64,000 nucleotides of DNA from Streptococcus sp. F0442 (GTDB lineage Bacteria; Bacillota; Bacilli; Lactobacillales; Streptococcaceae), in contig NZ_KB373316.1 in assembly GCF_000314795.2 (NCBI RefSeq), forward strand, positions 124,001 through 188,000, read 5' to 3'. The notes under the pieces are model-generated. The model did no database searches and was not told the origin of the DNA. It saw only the letters and a list, made by a program, of their open reading frames with translations. The first letter of the stretch is position 1, and every line of letters begins with the position of its first letter. Below are positions 52,114 through 62,036 of this stretch, piece after piece. Both the position numbers and the translations under genes were made by a program.

Positions 52114-52716
52114 ATGAACGCATTTAAGCAATTTTGGACACACTATGCAGATTTTTCAAGTAAGACCAGTCGGGCCCATTTTTGGCTAGCTTTTTTCTGG
52201 AATTTTCTCCTTTCTTTGCCCCTCTGGGTCTTTTACATCGTTATCTCCTTAGACCAACAAAATCCTAAGGAACCACTCAATTTTTCAAATCTTCATTCTG
52301 TACCAGTTTTATGGGCGATCACTTTGTTAGCCTTCTTTTATTTTCTCATTTTAGTACCCAGTCAAGCCATCTGTGTGCGTCGTTTGCGAGATGCAGGAAT
52401 CCATTGGGCTTGGATCTTTTTAAACCTTGGGCCCGTCCTGCTCTATTTATTGACGGGATTGGATATTTTTCTATTTGTCTGGCTGATTGCAGTTGTTTCC
52501 CTATTGCTTCTCATGATGCTTCCAGGGAAATCGGCTACCCTGCAATCAGAAGGAAATTCAATGGAAGGAACTGCAAGTCCAACTGTAATAGAGGCAGTGG
52601 ATAGCTTCGTTGCTGACCCATTTGAGAGAATTCCTAGTTTTGTAGCAGCCCCAGACTTGTCTGATAATAAACCTCCATTGGAACAAAAAATGGCTACTGA
52701 ACACCAAGTGCGCTAA
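52114..52716 (+). CDS. DUF805 membrane protein
   Basis: 200 residues. The N-terminal FSSKTSRAHFWLAFFWNFLL segment and the CVRRLRDAGIHWAWIFLNL loop are typical of DUF805 (YhaH-like) proteins, with four membrane helices. An extra hydrophilic tail of about 60 residues follows. Function unknown. It lies between comEC and holA, possibly read from the competence promoter. Confidence 0.85.
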   Translation: MNAFKQFWTHYADFSSKTSRAHFWLAFFWNFLLSLPLWVFYIVISLDQQNPKEPLNFSNLHSVPVLWAITLLAFFYFLILVPSQAICVRRLRDAGIHWAWIFLNLGPVLLYLLTGLDIFLFVWLIAVVSLLLLMMLPGKSATLQSEGNSMEGTASPTVIEAVDSFVADPFERIPSFVAAPDLSDNKPPLEQKMATEHQVR

Positions 52717-52739
52717 GCTGATAAAGAGAAGAGAGTTTC

Positions 52740-53774
52740 ATGCAAACAATTACCGATATCAAAAATCTGACGGTTCAATCTCTACCTCCTATTCTTGTCT
52801 TAACAGGTGAGGATGTTGGTCAATTTGAATGGCTAAAAAAAGAAATTTCAAAAAATATAGGCTATGATCCCTCAGACTTGAATTATTCTTATTTTGACAT
52901 GAAGGAAGCCTCCTACGTTGATGTAGAGCTGGATTTGGTTAGTCTCCCTTTTTTTGCGGATGAAAAAATCGTGATCTTGGATCACTTGTTGGATCTGACG
53001 ACTGCTAAAAAACGCTATTTAACCGATGAAGAACTAAAGCAATTTGAAAGTTATCTGGAAAGGCCTTCTGAATCGACCCGATTGGTGATTTTTGCGGAAG
53101 GAAAGTTAGATAGTAAGCGACGACTAGTTAAACTACTAAAACGGGATGCTCAAATCATTGAGGCAGCAACTCCTAAGGAACAAGACTTAAAGCGCTATTT
53201 TTCAAGTCAGGCCCAAGAAATGGGCTTGCAGTTTGTCGGCGATGCACTCGATCAATTACTCTTAAAATCAGGCTATGACTTTGGTGATTTACAGAAGAAT
53301 CTCGCCTTTTTAAAGGCCTATAAAGAGGATGGGCAGATTCGTCTGGAAGATATTGAGGAGGCTGTCCCCAAGACCCTGCAAGATAATATTTTTGATCTGA
53401 CCCAAATGATTCTTCAGCGTCGTATTGATCAAGCGCGGGCCCTCGTCAAAGACCTCCGCTTGCAAGGAGAAGATGAAATAAAATTGATCGCTATTCTATT
53501 GAGCCAATTCCGGATGTTTAGCCAGGTAAAAATTTTTTCAGAAGAAGGCCAATCCGAAAGCCAAATTGTGACGAGCTTATCAGAGTTGTCAGGGCGCAAG
53601 ATCAATCCTTACCAGGTGAAGTTTGCCTTGCGGGATAGCCGTAGGATTTCCCTGGCCTTCCTGAAGCAAGCTATGATGATCCTCATTGAGACTGATTATG
53701 CTATTAAAAATGGGTCTTATGATAAGGACTACTTATTCGATTTGGCACTTTTGAAAGTAGCCAATGCTGTCTAA
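52740..53774 (+). CDS. holA: DNA polymerase III subunit delta
   Basis: 344 residues. Begins with PPILVLTGEDVGQFEWLKKEI, contains SLPFFADEKIVILDHL, and the C-terminal helical part with the YQVKFALRDSRRISLAFLKQA segment, as in firmicute HolA. It is part of the clamp loader. Position directly upstream of sodA is the normal streptococcal order. Confidence 0.94.
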   Translation: MQTITDIKNLTVQSLPPILVLTGEDVGQFEWLKKEISKNIGYDPSDLNYSYFDMKEASYVDVELDLVSLPFFADEKIVILDHLLDLTTAKKRYLTDEELKQFESYLERPSESTRLVIFAEGKLDSKRRLVKLLKRDAQIIEAATPKEQDLKRYFSSQAQEMGLQFVGDALDQLLLKSGYDFGDLQKNLAFLKAYKEDGQIRLEDIEEAVPKTLQDNIFDLTQMILQRRIDQARALVKDLRLQGEDEIKLIAILLSQFRMFSQVKIFSEEGQSESQIVTSLSELSGRKINPYQVKFALRDSRRISLAFLKQAMMILIETDYAIKNGSYDKDYLFDLALLKVANAV

Positions 53775-53801
53775 AAACGTATAATAGAGTAAGCAGATTA
53801 G

Positions 53802-53830
53802 TTGAATAATTTAGCTGTTTGCGTTATTAT
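53802..53830 (+). promoter_or_regulatory. Promoter of sodA
   Basis: TTGAAT, 17-base spacer, TATTAT (53825-53830). Confidence 0.65.
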
Positions 53831-53862
53831 CAAGTCAGTAATAAAGAAAAGAGGACCATAAA

Positions 53863-54468
53863 ATGGCAATCATTTTACCAGAATTACCATATGCTTACGA
53901 TGCATTGGAACCATATATCGATGAAGAAACCATGCATTTGCACCATGATAAACACCATCAAACATATGTGAACAACGTCAATGCGGCTCTTGAAAAACAC
54001 CCTGAAATTGGAGAAGATTTGGAAGCTTTGTTGACAAATGTTGAATCCATCCCAGCTGATATCCGTCAAGCGGTGATCAACAATGGTGGTGGTCACTTGA
54101 ACCACGCTCTATTCTGGGAATTGATGACTCCAGAACAAACAGCTCCTTCAGCAGAACTTGCTGCAGCGATTGATGCAGCCTTTGGTTCATTCGATGACTT
54201 TAAATCAGCTTTCACTGCAGCTGCAACGACACGCTTTGGTTCAGGCTGGGCATGGTTGGTTGTCAACAAAGAAGGGAAACTTGAAGTGACTTCAACTGCA
54301 AACCAAGATAACCCAATTTCAGAAGGCAAAAAACCAATCTTGGGCTTGGACGTTTGGGAACATGCATATTATGTAAAATACCGTAACGTACGTCCTGACT
54401 ACATCAAAGCTTTCTTCTCAGTCATCAACTGGAACAAGGTAGATGAATTGTTTGCAGCAGCAAAATAA
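53863..54468 (+). CDS. sodA: Manganese superoxide dismutase
   Basis: 201 residues. Metal ligands are in [12 protein letters not shown], the [11 protein letters not shown]is, and [11 protein letters not shown] (Asp and His). GSGWAWLV is the usual central signature. Converts superoxide to hydrogen peroxide and oxygen. Streptococcal enzymes are Mn-dependent. Confidence 0.97.
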   Translation: MAIILPELPYAYDALEPYIDEETMHLHHDKHHQTYVNNVNAALEKHPEIGEDLEALLTNVESIPADIRQAVINNGGGHLNHALFWELMTPEQTAPSAELAAAIDAAFGSFDDFKSAFTAAATTRFGSGWAWLVVNKEGKLEVTSTANQDNPISEGKKPILGLDVWEHAYYVKYRNVRPDYIKAFFSVINWNKVDELFAAAK

Positions 54469-54478
54469 TAGAACGATG

Positions 54479-54516
54479 GAATCTATAAGAGCGCGCAATG
54501 GCTCTTATAGATTTTT
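54479..54516 (+). terminator. Intrinsic terminator of sodA
   Basis: ATCTATAAGAG pairs with CTCTTATAGAT, followed by seven T. Confidence 0.85.
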
Positions 54517-54674
54517 TTGTGATCTCATCCGAAAATTGAAGTATAATTTCTTGCGTTTGAACAGGAAAATGATACACTAGAGGGAGTGTGTTTTGCTTGT
54601 CTGAGGCTTGTTAGAAATAGGTGAGACAAGGCAAACAAAAGGAATAAGAAATTGAAAGTTCAGGGAGAAGTGAA

Positions 54675-56147
54675 ATGACTAGTATCACCATTACCAAAGG
54701 AGCAGTTGATACCCCCATCTATTTACGGATGTTGAATCGCCATGGTTTGATTGCAGGAGCGACAGGGACAGGAAAAACAGTTACCCTTAAAGTCTTAACG
54801 GAAAAATTAAGCAAGGAAGGCATTCCGGTCTTTCTTGCAGATATCAAGGGAGATTTATCTGGCTTAGCAAAAGCAGGTCAATGGACTCCCAAGCTGGAAG
54901 AACGCTACAAACTTTTAGGAATGACAGATCCTTTTGATCCACAAGCTTTCCCTGTTCGATTGTGGGATGTCTTTGGTCAAGCAGGTCACCCAGTTCGTGC
55001 GACAGTTGAGGGGATGGGTTCCTTGTTGCTTTCTCGCCTACTTGATTTGAATGAAACCCAGACAGGAATTCTAGCCATTGTCTTTAAATTGGCTCAAGAG
55101 AAAAATTGGCCCTTGATTGATTTGAAAGATCTACAGAGCCTGTTAAAGGAAGTCTATGAACACAGCTCGGAATACTCTGCCCAGTACGGCAATATTACCA
55201 AACAGTCTGTTGGAGCCATTCAAAGAAGTTTGTTGGTACTGGAAGAAGAAGGAGCAGATCAGTTTTTCGGTGAGCCGGCTCTAGATTTAAGTGACTTCAT
55301 GCAACTAGATACTTCTGGGCGTGGTTATATCAATATTTTATCAGCTACCAAGCTCTTTCACTCACCAAAATTGTATTCGACCTTTTTAATTTGGATGCTA
55401 TCACGCCTCTTTGAAACCCTTCCTGAGGTCGGTGATCCAGAAAAACCTAAATTGGTTTTCTTCTTTGACGAGGCACATCTTCTCTTTAAGGATGCTAGCA
55501 AGCTTTTTCTTGAGAAGGTTGAGCAAGTGGTTCGCTTGATTCGTTCAAAAGGGGTAGGAATCTACTTCATTACCCAAAATCCTCAAGACCTGCCAGAGTC
55601 TGTTTTAGCACAACTAGGGAATCGGGTTCAGCATGCTCTTCGGGCCTATACTCCGAAAGAAATGAAGGCCATTAAAGTAGCTGCTCAAAGTTTTCGTCCC
55701 AATCCAAACTTTGATACGGAAACGGTGATTACAGAATTAGGGACAGGGGAAGCTTTAGTTTCTTTCTTAAATGAAAAGGGGCAACCAAGTGTTGTGGAAC
55801 GGTCCTATATACTCTCTCCTCAATCGAGTTTTGATCTCTTGAATGAAAGTGAGCAGTTGGCCTTGATTACAACGTCGCCTTTCCATCAGAAATATGCAAC
55901 ACCGATTGATCGAGAATCCGCTTATGAAAAATTAGCAGAGAAAGAAAACAAGGAAACTCAAGAAGAAGAAAGAAAAGAAGCCGCAAAAGAACAGGCTGCG
56001 GCGGAGAAGGCAGCTCAAAAAAGTAGTCCAGGTCGTCCACGAAAATCGAGTCTTGAAAAAGCAAAGGATTCCTTCCTGAGTTCTTTATTCCGGACAATTG
56101 CGCGTGAGATTGCCAAACTGATTATGGGCTCCTTTAAAAGGAAATAA
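54675..56147 (+). CDS. HerA-like ATPase (DUF853)
   Basis: 490 residues. Walker A GATGTGKTVT (about 28-37), Walker B KLVFFFDEAHLLF and a YFITQNPQDLPESVLAQLGNR block give the DUF853 branch of HerA/FtsK-like ATPases. The last 70 residues are highly charged with many Glu, Lys and Ala. Bacterial DUF853 proteins lack a known partner; no NurA nuclease lies next to it here. ATPase motor function is certain from motifs, its substrate is not. Confidence 0.88.
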   Translation: MTSITITKGAVDTPIYLRMLNRHGLIAGATGTGKTVTLKVLTEKLSKEGIPVFLADIKGDLSGLAKAGQWTPKLEERYKLLGMTDPFDPQAFPVRLWDVFGQAGHPVRATVEGMGSLLLSRLLDLNETQTGILAIVFKLAQEKNWPLIDLKDLQSLLKEVYEHSSEYSAQYGNITKQSVGAIQRSLLVLEEEGADQFFGEPALDLSDFMQLDTSGRGYINILSATKLFHSPKLYSTFLIWMLSRLFETLPEVGDPEKPKLVFFFDEAHLLFKDASKLFLEKVEQVVRLIRSKGVGIYFITQNPQDLPESVLAQLGNRVQHALRAYTPKEMKAIKVAAQSFRPNPNFDTETVITELGTGEALVSFLNEKGQPSVVERSYILSPQSSFDLLNESEQLALITTSPFHQKYATPIDRESAYEKLAEKENKETQEEERKEAAKEQAAAEKAAQKSSPGRPRKSSLEKAKDSFLSSLFRTIAREIAKLIMGSFKRK

Positions 56148-56153
56148 CCCCTT

Positions 56154-56207
56154 TTATCAGAAGAAAAAAACTTTTCAAGAAGAAACCGTTTTCTCCTTCT
56201 GATAATT
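56154..56207. terminator. Long inverted repeat after the HerA-like gene
   Basis: TTATCAGAAG pairs with CTTCTGATAA across a 32-base loop containing A-rich and T-rich stretches. No clean T run follows, so termination strength is uncertain. Confidence 0.45.
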
Positions 56208-56246
56208 CTTGTTATTTTCAATAGAATCTTTTATAATTAATTTCGT

Positions 56247-57305
56247 ATGAAAAAATATTTTAATCTACGCTCGATCATGATTGCGATCGGTATCCTTTTG
56301 TGTATAGGGGGAACCAGTGCACTAGGCTACTTGCATCTTACGCAACCAACAGCATCAGCTATTGAAAAAAAAGCAAAGAAAACAAAAAAAACAGATATAG
56401 AAAAGTCAACTCCTCAGACCAAGAAACCGCGTGTCAAATCTCCAGAAGCTAAGCAAGCGGTAGTGGATGCAGATATGGAAACGATGACTGCATTTGGACT
56501 GGTTTATGATTATGCCAATAAAGGTTTGGTAGAGGTTGTTCAAGATTTCCTAGCAGAAAGCGGAATTGACCCGTCACAAATCGCTTTCACCTATCGCAAT
56601 GCCATTACAGGAGAGCAGTTTGCCATGAATGATCTCCAACCGATGACGGCAGGGAGTACCTATAAGTTACCATTAAATATGCTAGTGGTAGATGAGGTTG
56701 CAAAAGGCAAGCTTAATTTAACGGATCGGTTTGACATCACCAATACCTACTATGAATATGTAGGGGAACATGACAATTATGTAGCCGCCTTTGATGGTGC
56801 TATGTCTATCCCTGATATGCAGCGGTATTCATTGGTTTATTCAGAAAATACCCCAGCTTATGCCTTAGCTGATCGTTTGGGTGGTATGGAGCAAGTACGT
56901 AAGTTATTCAGTCGCTATGGTCAATCCCGTTCACCGGAAGTGAAGACTTTTAGTGAAAATAACAAAACAACAACGGACTACTATATTCATGTATTGGAAT
57001 ATCTATGGAACCATCAAGAAAGATATGCAGATTTGCTAGAATTGATTGGGGAGTCTTTCCCAGATGAGTACTATAAGAAGTTCTTACCGGATTTGGTTAT
57101 TCAGCAAAAACCAGGTTATGTCGCTGAAGCTTTAAATGTGGATGCTATTGTCCATGAGTCGACTCCTTATTTGATTGCCATCTATACTGCAGGTCTCGGA
57201 GGAACAACTCCGGAAAGTTCTGAGATCAGTGGTTACGGTCTCTATCAACTAGGTCAATTGGCCTATGTCATCAATGAATGGCATCGTGTCAATATGAATG
57301 AATAA
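56247..57305 (+). CDS. Class A beta-lactamase-like serine hydrolase, exported
   Basis: 352 residues. A signal or anchor helix (about 10-30), a Lys-rich linker, then a penicillin-recognising domain with S137-T-Y-K140. The second motif is S199-E-N201 rather than SDN, and the place of KTG is taken by K288-P-G290. The Glu166 region of true beta-lactamases is not recognisable. It probably binds or trims cell-wall peptides rather than hydrolysing antibiotics. No clear ribosome-binding site is seen before the ATG. A three-hairpin repeat starts 12 bases after it. Confidence 0.82.
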   Translation: MKKYFNLRSIMIAIGILLCIGGTSALGYLHLTQPTASAIEKKAKKTKKTDIEKSTPQTKKPRVKSPEAKQAVVDADMETMTAFGLVYDYANKGLVEVVQDFLAESGIDPSQIAFTYRNAITGEQFAMNDLQPMTAGSTYKLPLNMLVVDEVAKGKLNLTDRFDITNTYYEYVGEHDNYVAAFDGAMSIPDMQRYSLVYSENTPAYALADRLGGMEQVRKLFSRYGQSRSPEVKTFSENNKTTTDYYIHVLEYLWNHQERYADLLELIGESFPDEYYKKFLPDLVIQQKPGYVAEALNVDAIVHESTPYLIAIYTAGLGGTTPESSEISGYGLYQLGQLAYVINEWHRVNMNE

Positions 57306-57316
57306 AATCATTGAGA

Positions 57317-57495
57317 GAGAGTGGGACAGAAATCGGTAATTCGTTAGAATTCGATTTCGTCGTCCCACCTCCGCACAGTTGAGTAGGGCTGTAAAAGCTG
57401 ATGAAATCAGTGTAATAGAGCCCACTCAACCACTGCGTCTTGCTCGACAATCCAAAAATAATTGAGAGGCTAGGACTTTTGTCCCAGCCTCTTTT
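57317..57495 (+). repeat. Three-hairpin repeat, copy 2
   Basis: Near-identical to the element at 45638, with the same three hairpins and terminator-like end. It starts 12 bases after the preceding stop codon. It separates the arc regulator from the upstream gene and would end transcripts coming from either side. Confidence 0.8.
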
Positions 57496-57621
57496 AGTTT
57501 ATATAAAAAAGAGTAAATTAACTTGGTATTTCTTACTAGTTTTCTGATAACAGTGGGCTTCTTCTACCTATCTATCAAAAAGTATGTTATACTAATATTA
57601 GAAATAAGAGGGAGTATAGAC

Positions 57622-58311
57622 ATGATTACAAAGGATGATTACCAGTTGCTTCGCTCGCATCCAGCTTTTTCTGCGATACCAGTGGAGCTATTTGATAAAT
57701 TAGCTGTTGAAATTCATGCCAGGGATATCCCAAAAGGACAAATTCTATTTTTTGCAGGAGATAAGCGAGATCGTATTTTTCTTCTTGAAAAAGGCTTTGC
57801 TCGCATTGAGCAATTCGATTCAGCGGATCAATTCTCCTATATGGATTATATAAAGAAGGGGGCCATGTTCCCTTATGGTGGGATGTTCCAGGATGAGCGC
57901 TATCACTATACAGCCAGTGCAGTAACAGACTTGCGTTGTTTCGTCATCCCTGTTAATCTCTATGAATTGTATGCCCAAGAGAGCAAGGAGCAGTTGCTCT
58001 TTATTACGAGAAAGCTCTCCTCTATTTTAAAATTTCAGGAGTTACGGCTGCGCAATGTTGTAACAGCCAGTGCCAGTGAGCGTGTCATTCAATCGTTAGC
58101 GATTCTTTGCAAGGATTATGAAGCCCTTGGGAATCAGCTCCCATTTCCAATCAGCATGAAGGAAATGGCCAAGTTGGCCGCAACAACACGAGAAACGGTT
58201 AATCAAGTTTTAAAGAAATTAATGGATTCTCAAAAGATACAGTATGAGAGAAAGCAATTAAGATTTATAGACAGCAGCTACTTTTTAAAGAGTTTTGAAG
58301 AGATCGACTAA
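57622..58311 (+). CDS. flp: Crp/Fnr-family regulator of the arginine deiminase operon
   Basis: 229 residues from ATG 57622, behind AGGGAG; the open frame before it has no ribosome-binding site and begins at the repeat. An effector-binding beta-roll (about 18-125, with FLLEKGFARIEQF and MFPYGGMFQD) precedes a helix-turn-helix (about 178-200, MAKLAATTRETVNQVLKKL). In S. gordonii and S. suis a gene of this type upstream of arcA activates the ADI operon under oxygen limitation. Whether it binds cAMP or a metal cluster is not readable: only two Cys (in LRCFVIP and LCKDYE) are present. Also named arcR. Confidence 0.88.
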   Translation: MITKDDYQLLRSHPAFSAIPVELFDKLAVEIHARDIPKGQILFFAGDKRDRIFLLEKGFARIEQFDSADQFSYMDYIKKGAMFPYGGMFQDERYHYTASAVTDLRCFVIPVNLYELYAQESKEQLLFITRKLSSILKFQELRLRNVVTASASERVIQSLAILCKDYEALGNQLPFPISMKEMAKLAATTRETVNQVLKKLMDSQKIQYERKQLRFIDSSYFLKSFEEID

Positions 58312-58465
58312 TAGTTGATCTTTTTTTAATTTTACAAAAAAATATATATTCATAAAAATAATATTAAGGATAAAATATGCAAAGAAAACGCTTCATATTA
58401 ACTAAAATATAAGAATCATTCAAAAAAATGCCAAATTCTTAGCTTTTGGAAAGTAGAATCCTTTG

Positions 58466-58479
58466 TGAAAACGGTACCA
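58466..58479 (+). promoter_or_regulatory. CcpA cre site in the arcA promoter
   Basis: TGAAAACGGTACCA matches the cre consensus TGNAARCGNWWNCA at every position. It lies nine bases upstream of a -10-like TAAAAT (58488-58493), where the -35 box would be, so CcpA binding should block transcription in glucose. A second, weaker match begins at 58499. Confidence 0.75.
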
Positions 58480-58549
58480 ACTGGTGATAAAATAAAACCT
58501 GTAAACGGGATTAGGTAACACTAAACCGCAAGAAAAAGGAGGACTATAG

Positions 58550-59779
58550 ATGTCTACACACCCAATTCATGTTTTCTCAGAAATTGGAAAACTGAAAAAA
58601 GTTTGTTTGCACCGTCCAGGTAAAGAGTTGGAAAACTTGATGCCTGACTATCTTGAACGTCTTCTTTTTGATGATATTCCATTCTTGGAAGATGCTCAAA
58701 AAGAACACGATGCATTTGCTGAAGCACTTCGTAACGAAGGTATCGAAGTACTTTATCTTGAACAGTTAGCTGCTGAGTCATTGACTTCTCCAGAAATTCG
58801 CGATCAGTTCATCGAAGAATACCTTGAAGAAGCGAACATTCGTGGACGCCAAACAAAAGTTGCGATTCGTGAATTGCTTCACAGCATTGAAGACAACCAA
58901 GAATTGGTTGAAAAAACAATGGCAGGGGTTCAAAAAGCTGAACTTCCAGAAATTCCTGAAGAAGCAAAAGGATTGACAGACCTTGTTGAATCTGACTATC
59001 CATTTGCAATCGACCCAATGCCAAACTTGTACTTCACACGTGACCCATTTGCGACAATTGGTAATGCAGTATCATTGAACCACATGTACGCAGATACACG
59101 TAACCGTGAAACTTTGTATGGTAAATACATCTTCAAATACCACCCAGTTTACGGTGGAAAAGTTGAACTTGTCTACAACCGTGAAGAAGATACTCGTATC
59201 GAAGGTGGAGATGAGTTGGTCCTTTCTAAAGATGTATTGGCAGTTGGTATCTCACAACGTACTGATGCTGCATCAATCGAAAAATTGTTGGTAAACATCT
59301 TCAAGAAGAACGTTGGCTTCAAGAAAGTATTGGCCTTCGAATTTGCTAACAACCGTAAATTCATGCACTTGGATACAGTATTTACAATGGTGGACTACGA
59401 TAAATTCACAATCCACCCAGAAATCCAAGGTAACCTTCGCGTCTTCTCTGTAACTTATGAAAACGAACAATTGAAGATCGTTGAAGAAAAAGGTGATTTG
59501 GCTGAATTGCTTGCTGAAAACCTTGGTGTTGAAAAAGTTACATTAATTCCATGTGGAGATGGCAACATCGTTGCTGCTGCGCGTGAACAATGGAACGACG
59601 GATCAAATACTCTTACAATCGCACCAGGTGTGGTAGTCGTATACGACCGTAACACTGTTACCAACAAGAAATTAGAAGAATACGGACTTCGTTTAATCAA
59701 GATCCGCGGAAGTGAATTGGTTCGCGGTCGTGGTGGACCTCGTTGTATGTCAATGCCGTTTGAACGTGAAGAAATCTAA
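58550..59779 (+). CDS. arcA: Arginine deiminase
   Basis: 409 residues behind AAAGGAGG. Active-site features are [18 protein letters not shown]-like [12 protein letters not shown], the His in [12 protein letters not shown], and the nucleophile C399 in GGPRCMSMP. It converts arginine to citrulline and ammonia, the first step of the pathway, which raises pH and protects from acid. The operon order arcA-B-C-D-T follows. Codon use in the arc genes is strongly biased, as for highly expressed genes. Confidence 0.98.
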   Translation: MSTHPIHVFSEIGKLKKVCLHRPGKELENLMPDYLERLLFDDIPFLEDAQKEHDAFAEALRNEGIEVLYLEQLAAESLTSPEIRDQFIEEYLEEANIRGRQTKVAIRELLHSIEDNQELVEKTMAGVQKAELPEIPEEAKGLTDLVESDYPFAIDPMPNLYFTRDPFATIGNAVSLNHMYADTRNRETLYGKYIFKYHPVYGGKVELVYNREEDTRIEGGDELVLSKDVLAVGISQRTDAASIEKLLVNIFKKNVGFKKVLAFEFANNRKFMHLDTVFTMVDYDKFTIHPEIQGNLRVFSVTYENEQLKIVEEKGDLAELLAENLGVEKVTLIPCGDGNIVAAAREQWNDGSNTLTIAPGVVVVYDRNTVTNKKLEEYGLRLIKIRGSELVRGRGGPRCMSMPFEREEI

Positions 59780-59863
59780 TGTAGGAGATCGCGAGCTGGT
59801 CTTAGTGTATCAGCTCAGCCTTCTTACTCATCAATACTAGAAAGAAAATAGGAGACAATTAGA

Positions 59864-60880
59864 ATGACAAATTCAGTGTTCCAAGGACGTAGCTTCTTGG
59901 CAGAAAAAGACTTTACACGTGCTGAGTTAGAATACCTTATCGGACTTTCAGCTCACTTGAAAGACCTTAAAAAACGCAACATCCAACACCACTACCTAGC
60001 TGGTAAAAACATTGCGCTTTTGTTTGAAAAAACTTCAACTCGTACTCGTGCTGCCTTCACTACTGCAGCCATCGACCTTGGTGCTCACCCAGAATACCTT
60101 GGTGCAAACGACATCCAACTTGGTAAAAAAGAATCTACAGAAGATACTGCAAAAGTTCTTGGACGTATGTTTGACGGTATTGAATTCCGTGGATTCAGCC
60201 AACGTATGGTTGAAGAATTGGCTGAATTCTCAGGTGTTCCAGTATGGAATGGTTTGACTGACGAATGGCACCCAACACAAATGCTTGCTGACTACTTGAC
60301 TGTTCAAGAAAACTTTGGACGTTTGGAAGGTTTGACACTTGTATACTGTGGTGACGGACGTAACAACGTTGCAAACAGCCTTCTTGTAACAGGTGCTATC
60401 CTTGGTGTGAACGTACATATCTTCTCACCAAAAGAACTCTTCCCAGAACAAGAAATTGTTAAATTGGCAGAAGGATTCGCAAAAGAAAGTGGTGCTCATA
60501 TCTTGATCACTGAAGATGCTGACGAAGCTGTGAAAGGTGCAGATGTACTTTACACTGACGTTTGGGTATCTATGGGTGAAGAAGACAAATTTGCAGAACG
60601 CGTTGCCCTTTTGAAACCTTACCAAGTAAACATGGAATTGGTTAAGAAAGCTGATAACGAAGACTTGATCTTCTTGCACTGCTTGCCAGCTTTCCACGAC
60701 ACAAACACTGTTTATGGTAAAGATGTTGCTGAAAAATTCGGCGTAAAAGAAATGGAAGTTACTGACGAAGTGTTCCGTAGCAAATATGCTCGCCACTTTG
60801 ACCAAGCTGAAAACCGTATGCACACCATCAAAGCGGTGATGGCAGCTACTCTTGGTAACTTGTACATTCCAAAAGTTTAA
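59864..60880 (+). CDS. arcB: Ornithine carbamoyltransferase, catabolic
   Basis: 338 residues. Carbamoyl-phosphate loop [21 protein letters not shown], and the ornithine site [10 protein letters not shown]. It makes ornithine and carbamoyl phosphate from citrulline in the ADI direction. Codon use and position in the operon mark it as the catabolic enzyme rather than ArgF. Followed by a strong terminator-like hairpin before arcC. Confidence 0.97.
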   Translation: MTNSVFQGRSFLAEKDFTRAELEYLIGLSAHLKDLKKRNIQHHYLAGKNIALLFEKTSTRTRAAFTTAAIDLGAHPEYLGANDIQLGKKESTEDTAKVLGRMFDGIEFRGFSQRMVEELAEFSGVPVWNGLTDEWHPTQMLADYLTVQENFGRLEGLTLVYCGDGRNNVANSLLVTGAILGVNVHIFSPKELFPEQEIVKLAEGFAKESGAHILITEDADEAVKGADVLYTDVWVSMGEEDKFAERVALLKPYQVNMELVKKADNEDLIFLHCLPAFHDTNTVYGKDVAEKFGVKEMEVTDEVFRSKYARHFDQAENRMHTIKAVMAATLGNLYIPKV

Positions 60881-60907
60881 GACTTTTATAACCGTATACC
60901 AACAGCT

Positions 60908-60950
60908 ATAGGGGCTGGACTGCTAGCTTTAGTCCTGCCCCTATTTTTTA
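60908..60950 (+). terminator. Partial terminator between arcB and arcC
   Basis: ATAGGGGC-T-GGACT pairs with AGTCC-T-GCCCCTAT, a long stem followed by TTTTTTA. It probably lowers transcription of arcC and the genes after it rather than stopping it fully. Confidence 0.75.
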
Positions 60951-60966
60951 TAGAAAGGGAAAACCT

Positions 60967-61911
60967 ATGTCAAGAAAAATCGTCGTTGCTTTGGGAGGAA
61001 ACGCCATCCTTTCATCTGATCCTTCTGCAAAAGCTCAACAAGAAGCACTTGTAGAAACAGCAAAACACTTAGTAAAATTAATCAAAAATGGGGATGACTT
61101 GATCATCACTCACGGAAATGGTCCTCAAGTAGGAAACCTCTTGCTCCAACACTTGGCAGCAAACTCTGAAAAGAACCCAGCTTTCCCATTGGATTCATTA
61201 GTTGCTATGACCGAAGGAAGCATTGGCTACTGGCTTCAAAATGCTCTTCAAAATGCTCTTCTTGAAGAAGGAATTGAAAAAGACGTGGCTTCAGTTGTAA
61301 CACAAGTCGTTGTGGATAAGAACGACCCAGCCTTCGTTAACCTCAGCAAACCAATCGGTCCATTCTACTCAGAAGAAGAAGCGAAAGCAGAAGCTGAAAA
61401 ATCTGGAGCAACCTTCAAAGAAGATGCTGGTCGTGGCTGGCGTAAAGTTGTGGCTTCACCAAAACCAGTGGATATCAAAGAAATTAATACTATCCGTACC
61501 TTGTTGAACGACGGTCAAGTCGTTGTCGCTGCTGGAGGTGGCGGTATCCCAGTTGTGAAAGAAGCAAATGGTAGCTTGACTGGTGTTGAAGCCGTTATCG
61601 ATAAAGACTTTGCATCTCAACGTTTGGCTGAATTGGTAGAAGCAGACCTCTTCATCGTTTTGACAGGAGTGGACTATGTCTTTGTAAACTACAACAAACC
61701 AGACCAAGAAAAATTGGAACATGTCAATGTCGCTCAATTGGAAGAGTACATCAAACAAGATCAATTTGCACCAGGAAGCATGCTTCCTAAAGTAGAAGCT
61801 GCGATCGCCTTTGTAAATGGTCGTCCAGAAGGAAAAGCAGTCATCACTTCACTTGAAAACCTTGGCGCTTTGATTGAGTCTGAAAGTGGAACAATCATCC
61901 AAAAAGACTAA
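60967..61911 (+). CDS. arcC: Carbamate kinase
   Basis: 314 residues. Begins [13 protein letters not shown], contains [15 protein letters not shown] and [13 protein letters not shown], the ATP and carbamoyl-phosphate binding segments of carbamate kinase. It gains one ATP from carbamoyl phosphate, with ammonia and CO2 released. Start 16 bases after the preceding terminator. Confidence 0.97.
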   Translation: MSRKIVVALGGNAILSSDPSAKAQQEALVETAKHLVKLIKNGDDLIITHGNGPQVGNLLLQHLAANSEKNPAFPLDSLVAMTEGSIGYWLQNALQNALLEEGIEKDVASVVTQVVVDKNDPAFVNLSKPIGPFYSEEEAKAEAEKSGATFKEDAGRGWRKVVASPKPVDIKEINTIRTLLNDGQVVVAAGGGGIPVVKEANGSLTGVEAVIDKDFASQRLAELVEADLFIVLTGVDYVFVNYNKPDQEKLEHVNVAQLEEYIKQDQFAPGSMLPKVEAAIAFVNGRPEGKAVITSLENLGALIESESGTIIQKD

Positions 61912-61978
61912 TGAAAGATTAGGAAAAAACTAGTATTTTAAAGCTTATTGTGATAGAATAAACCTATAGGTAAGCGTT

Positions 61979-61998
61979 TTACAAGGGAAACCTTGTAA
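61979..61998 (+). promoter_or_regulatory. Hairpin in the arcC-arcD gap
   Basis: TTACAAGG pairs with CCTTGTAA around a GAAA tetraloop, an 8-bp stem without a T run. Placed 39 bases before arcD, it may stabilise or be the end of a processed transcript. The bases just before (GGTAAGCG) are a weak half-match to a cre site. Confidence 0.4.
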
Positions 61999-62036
61999 GA
62001 TATCACTCACACTTTGTTGCGTTAGGAGGAAGACAA

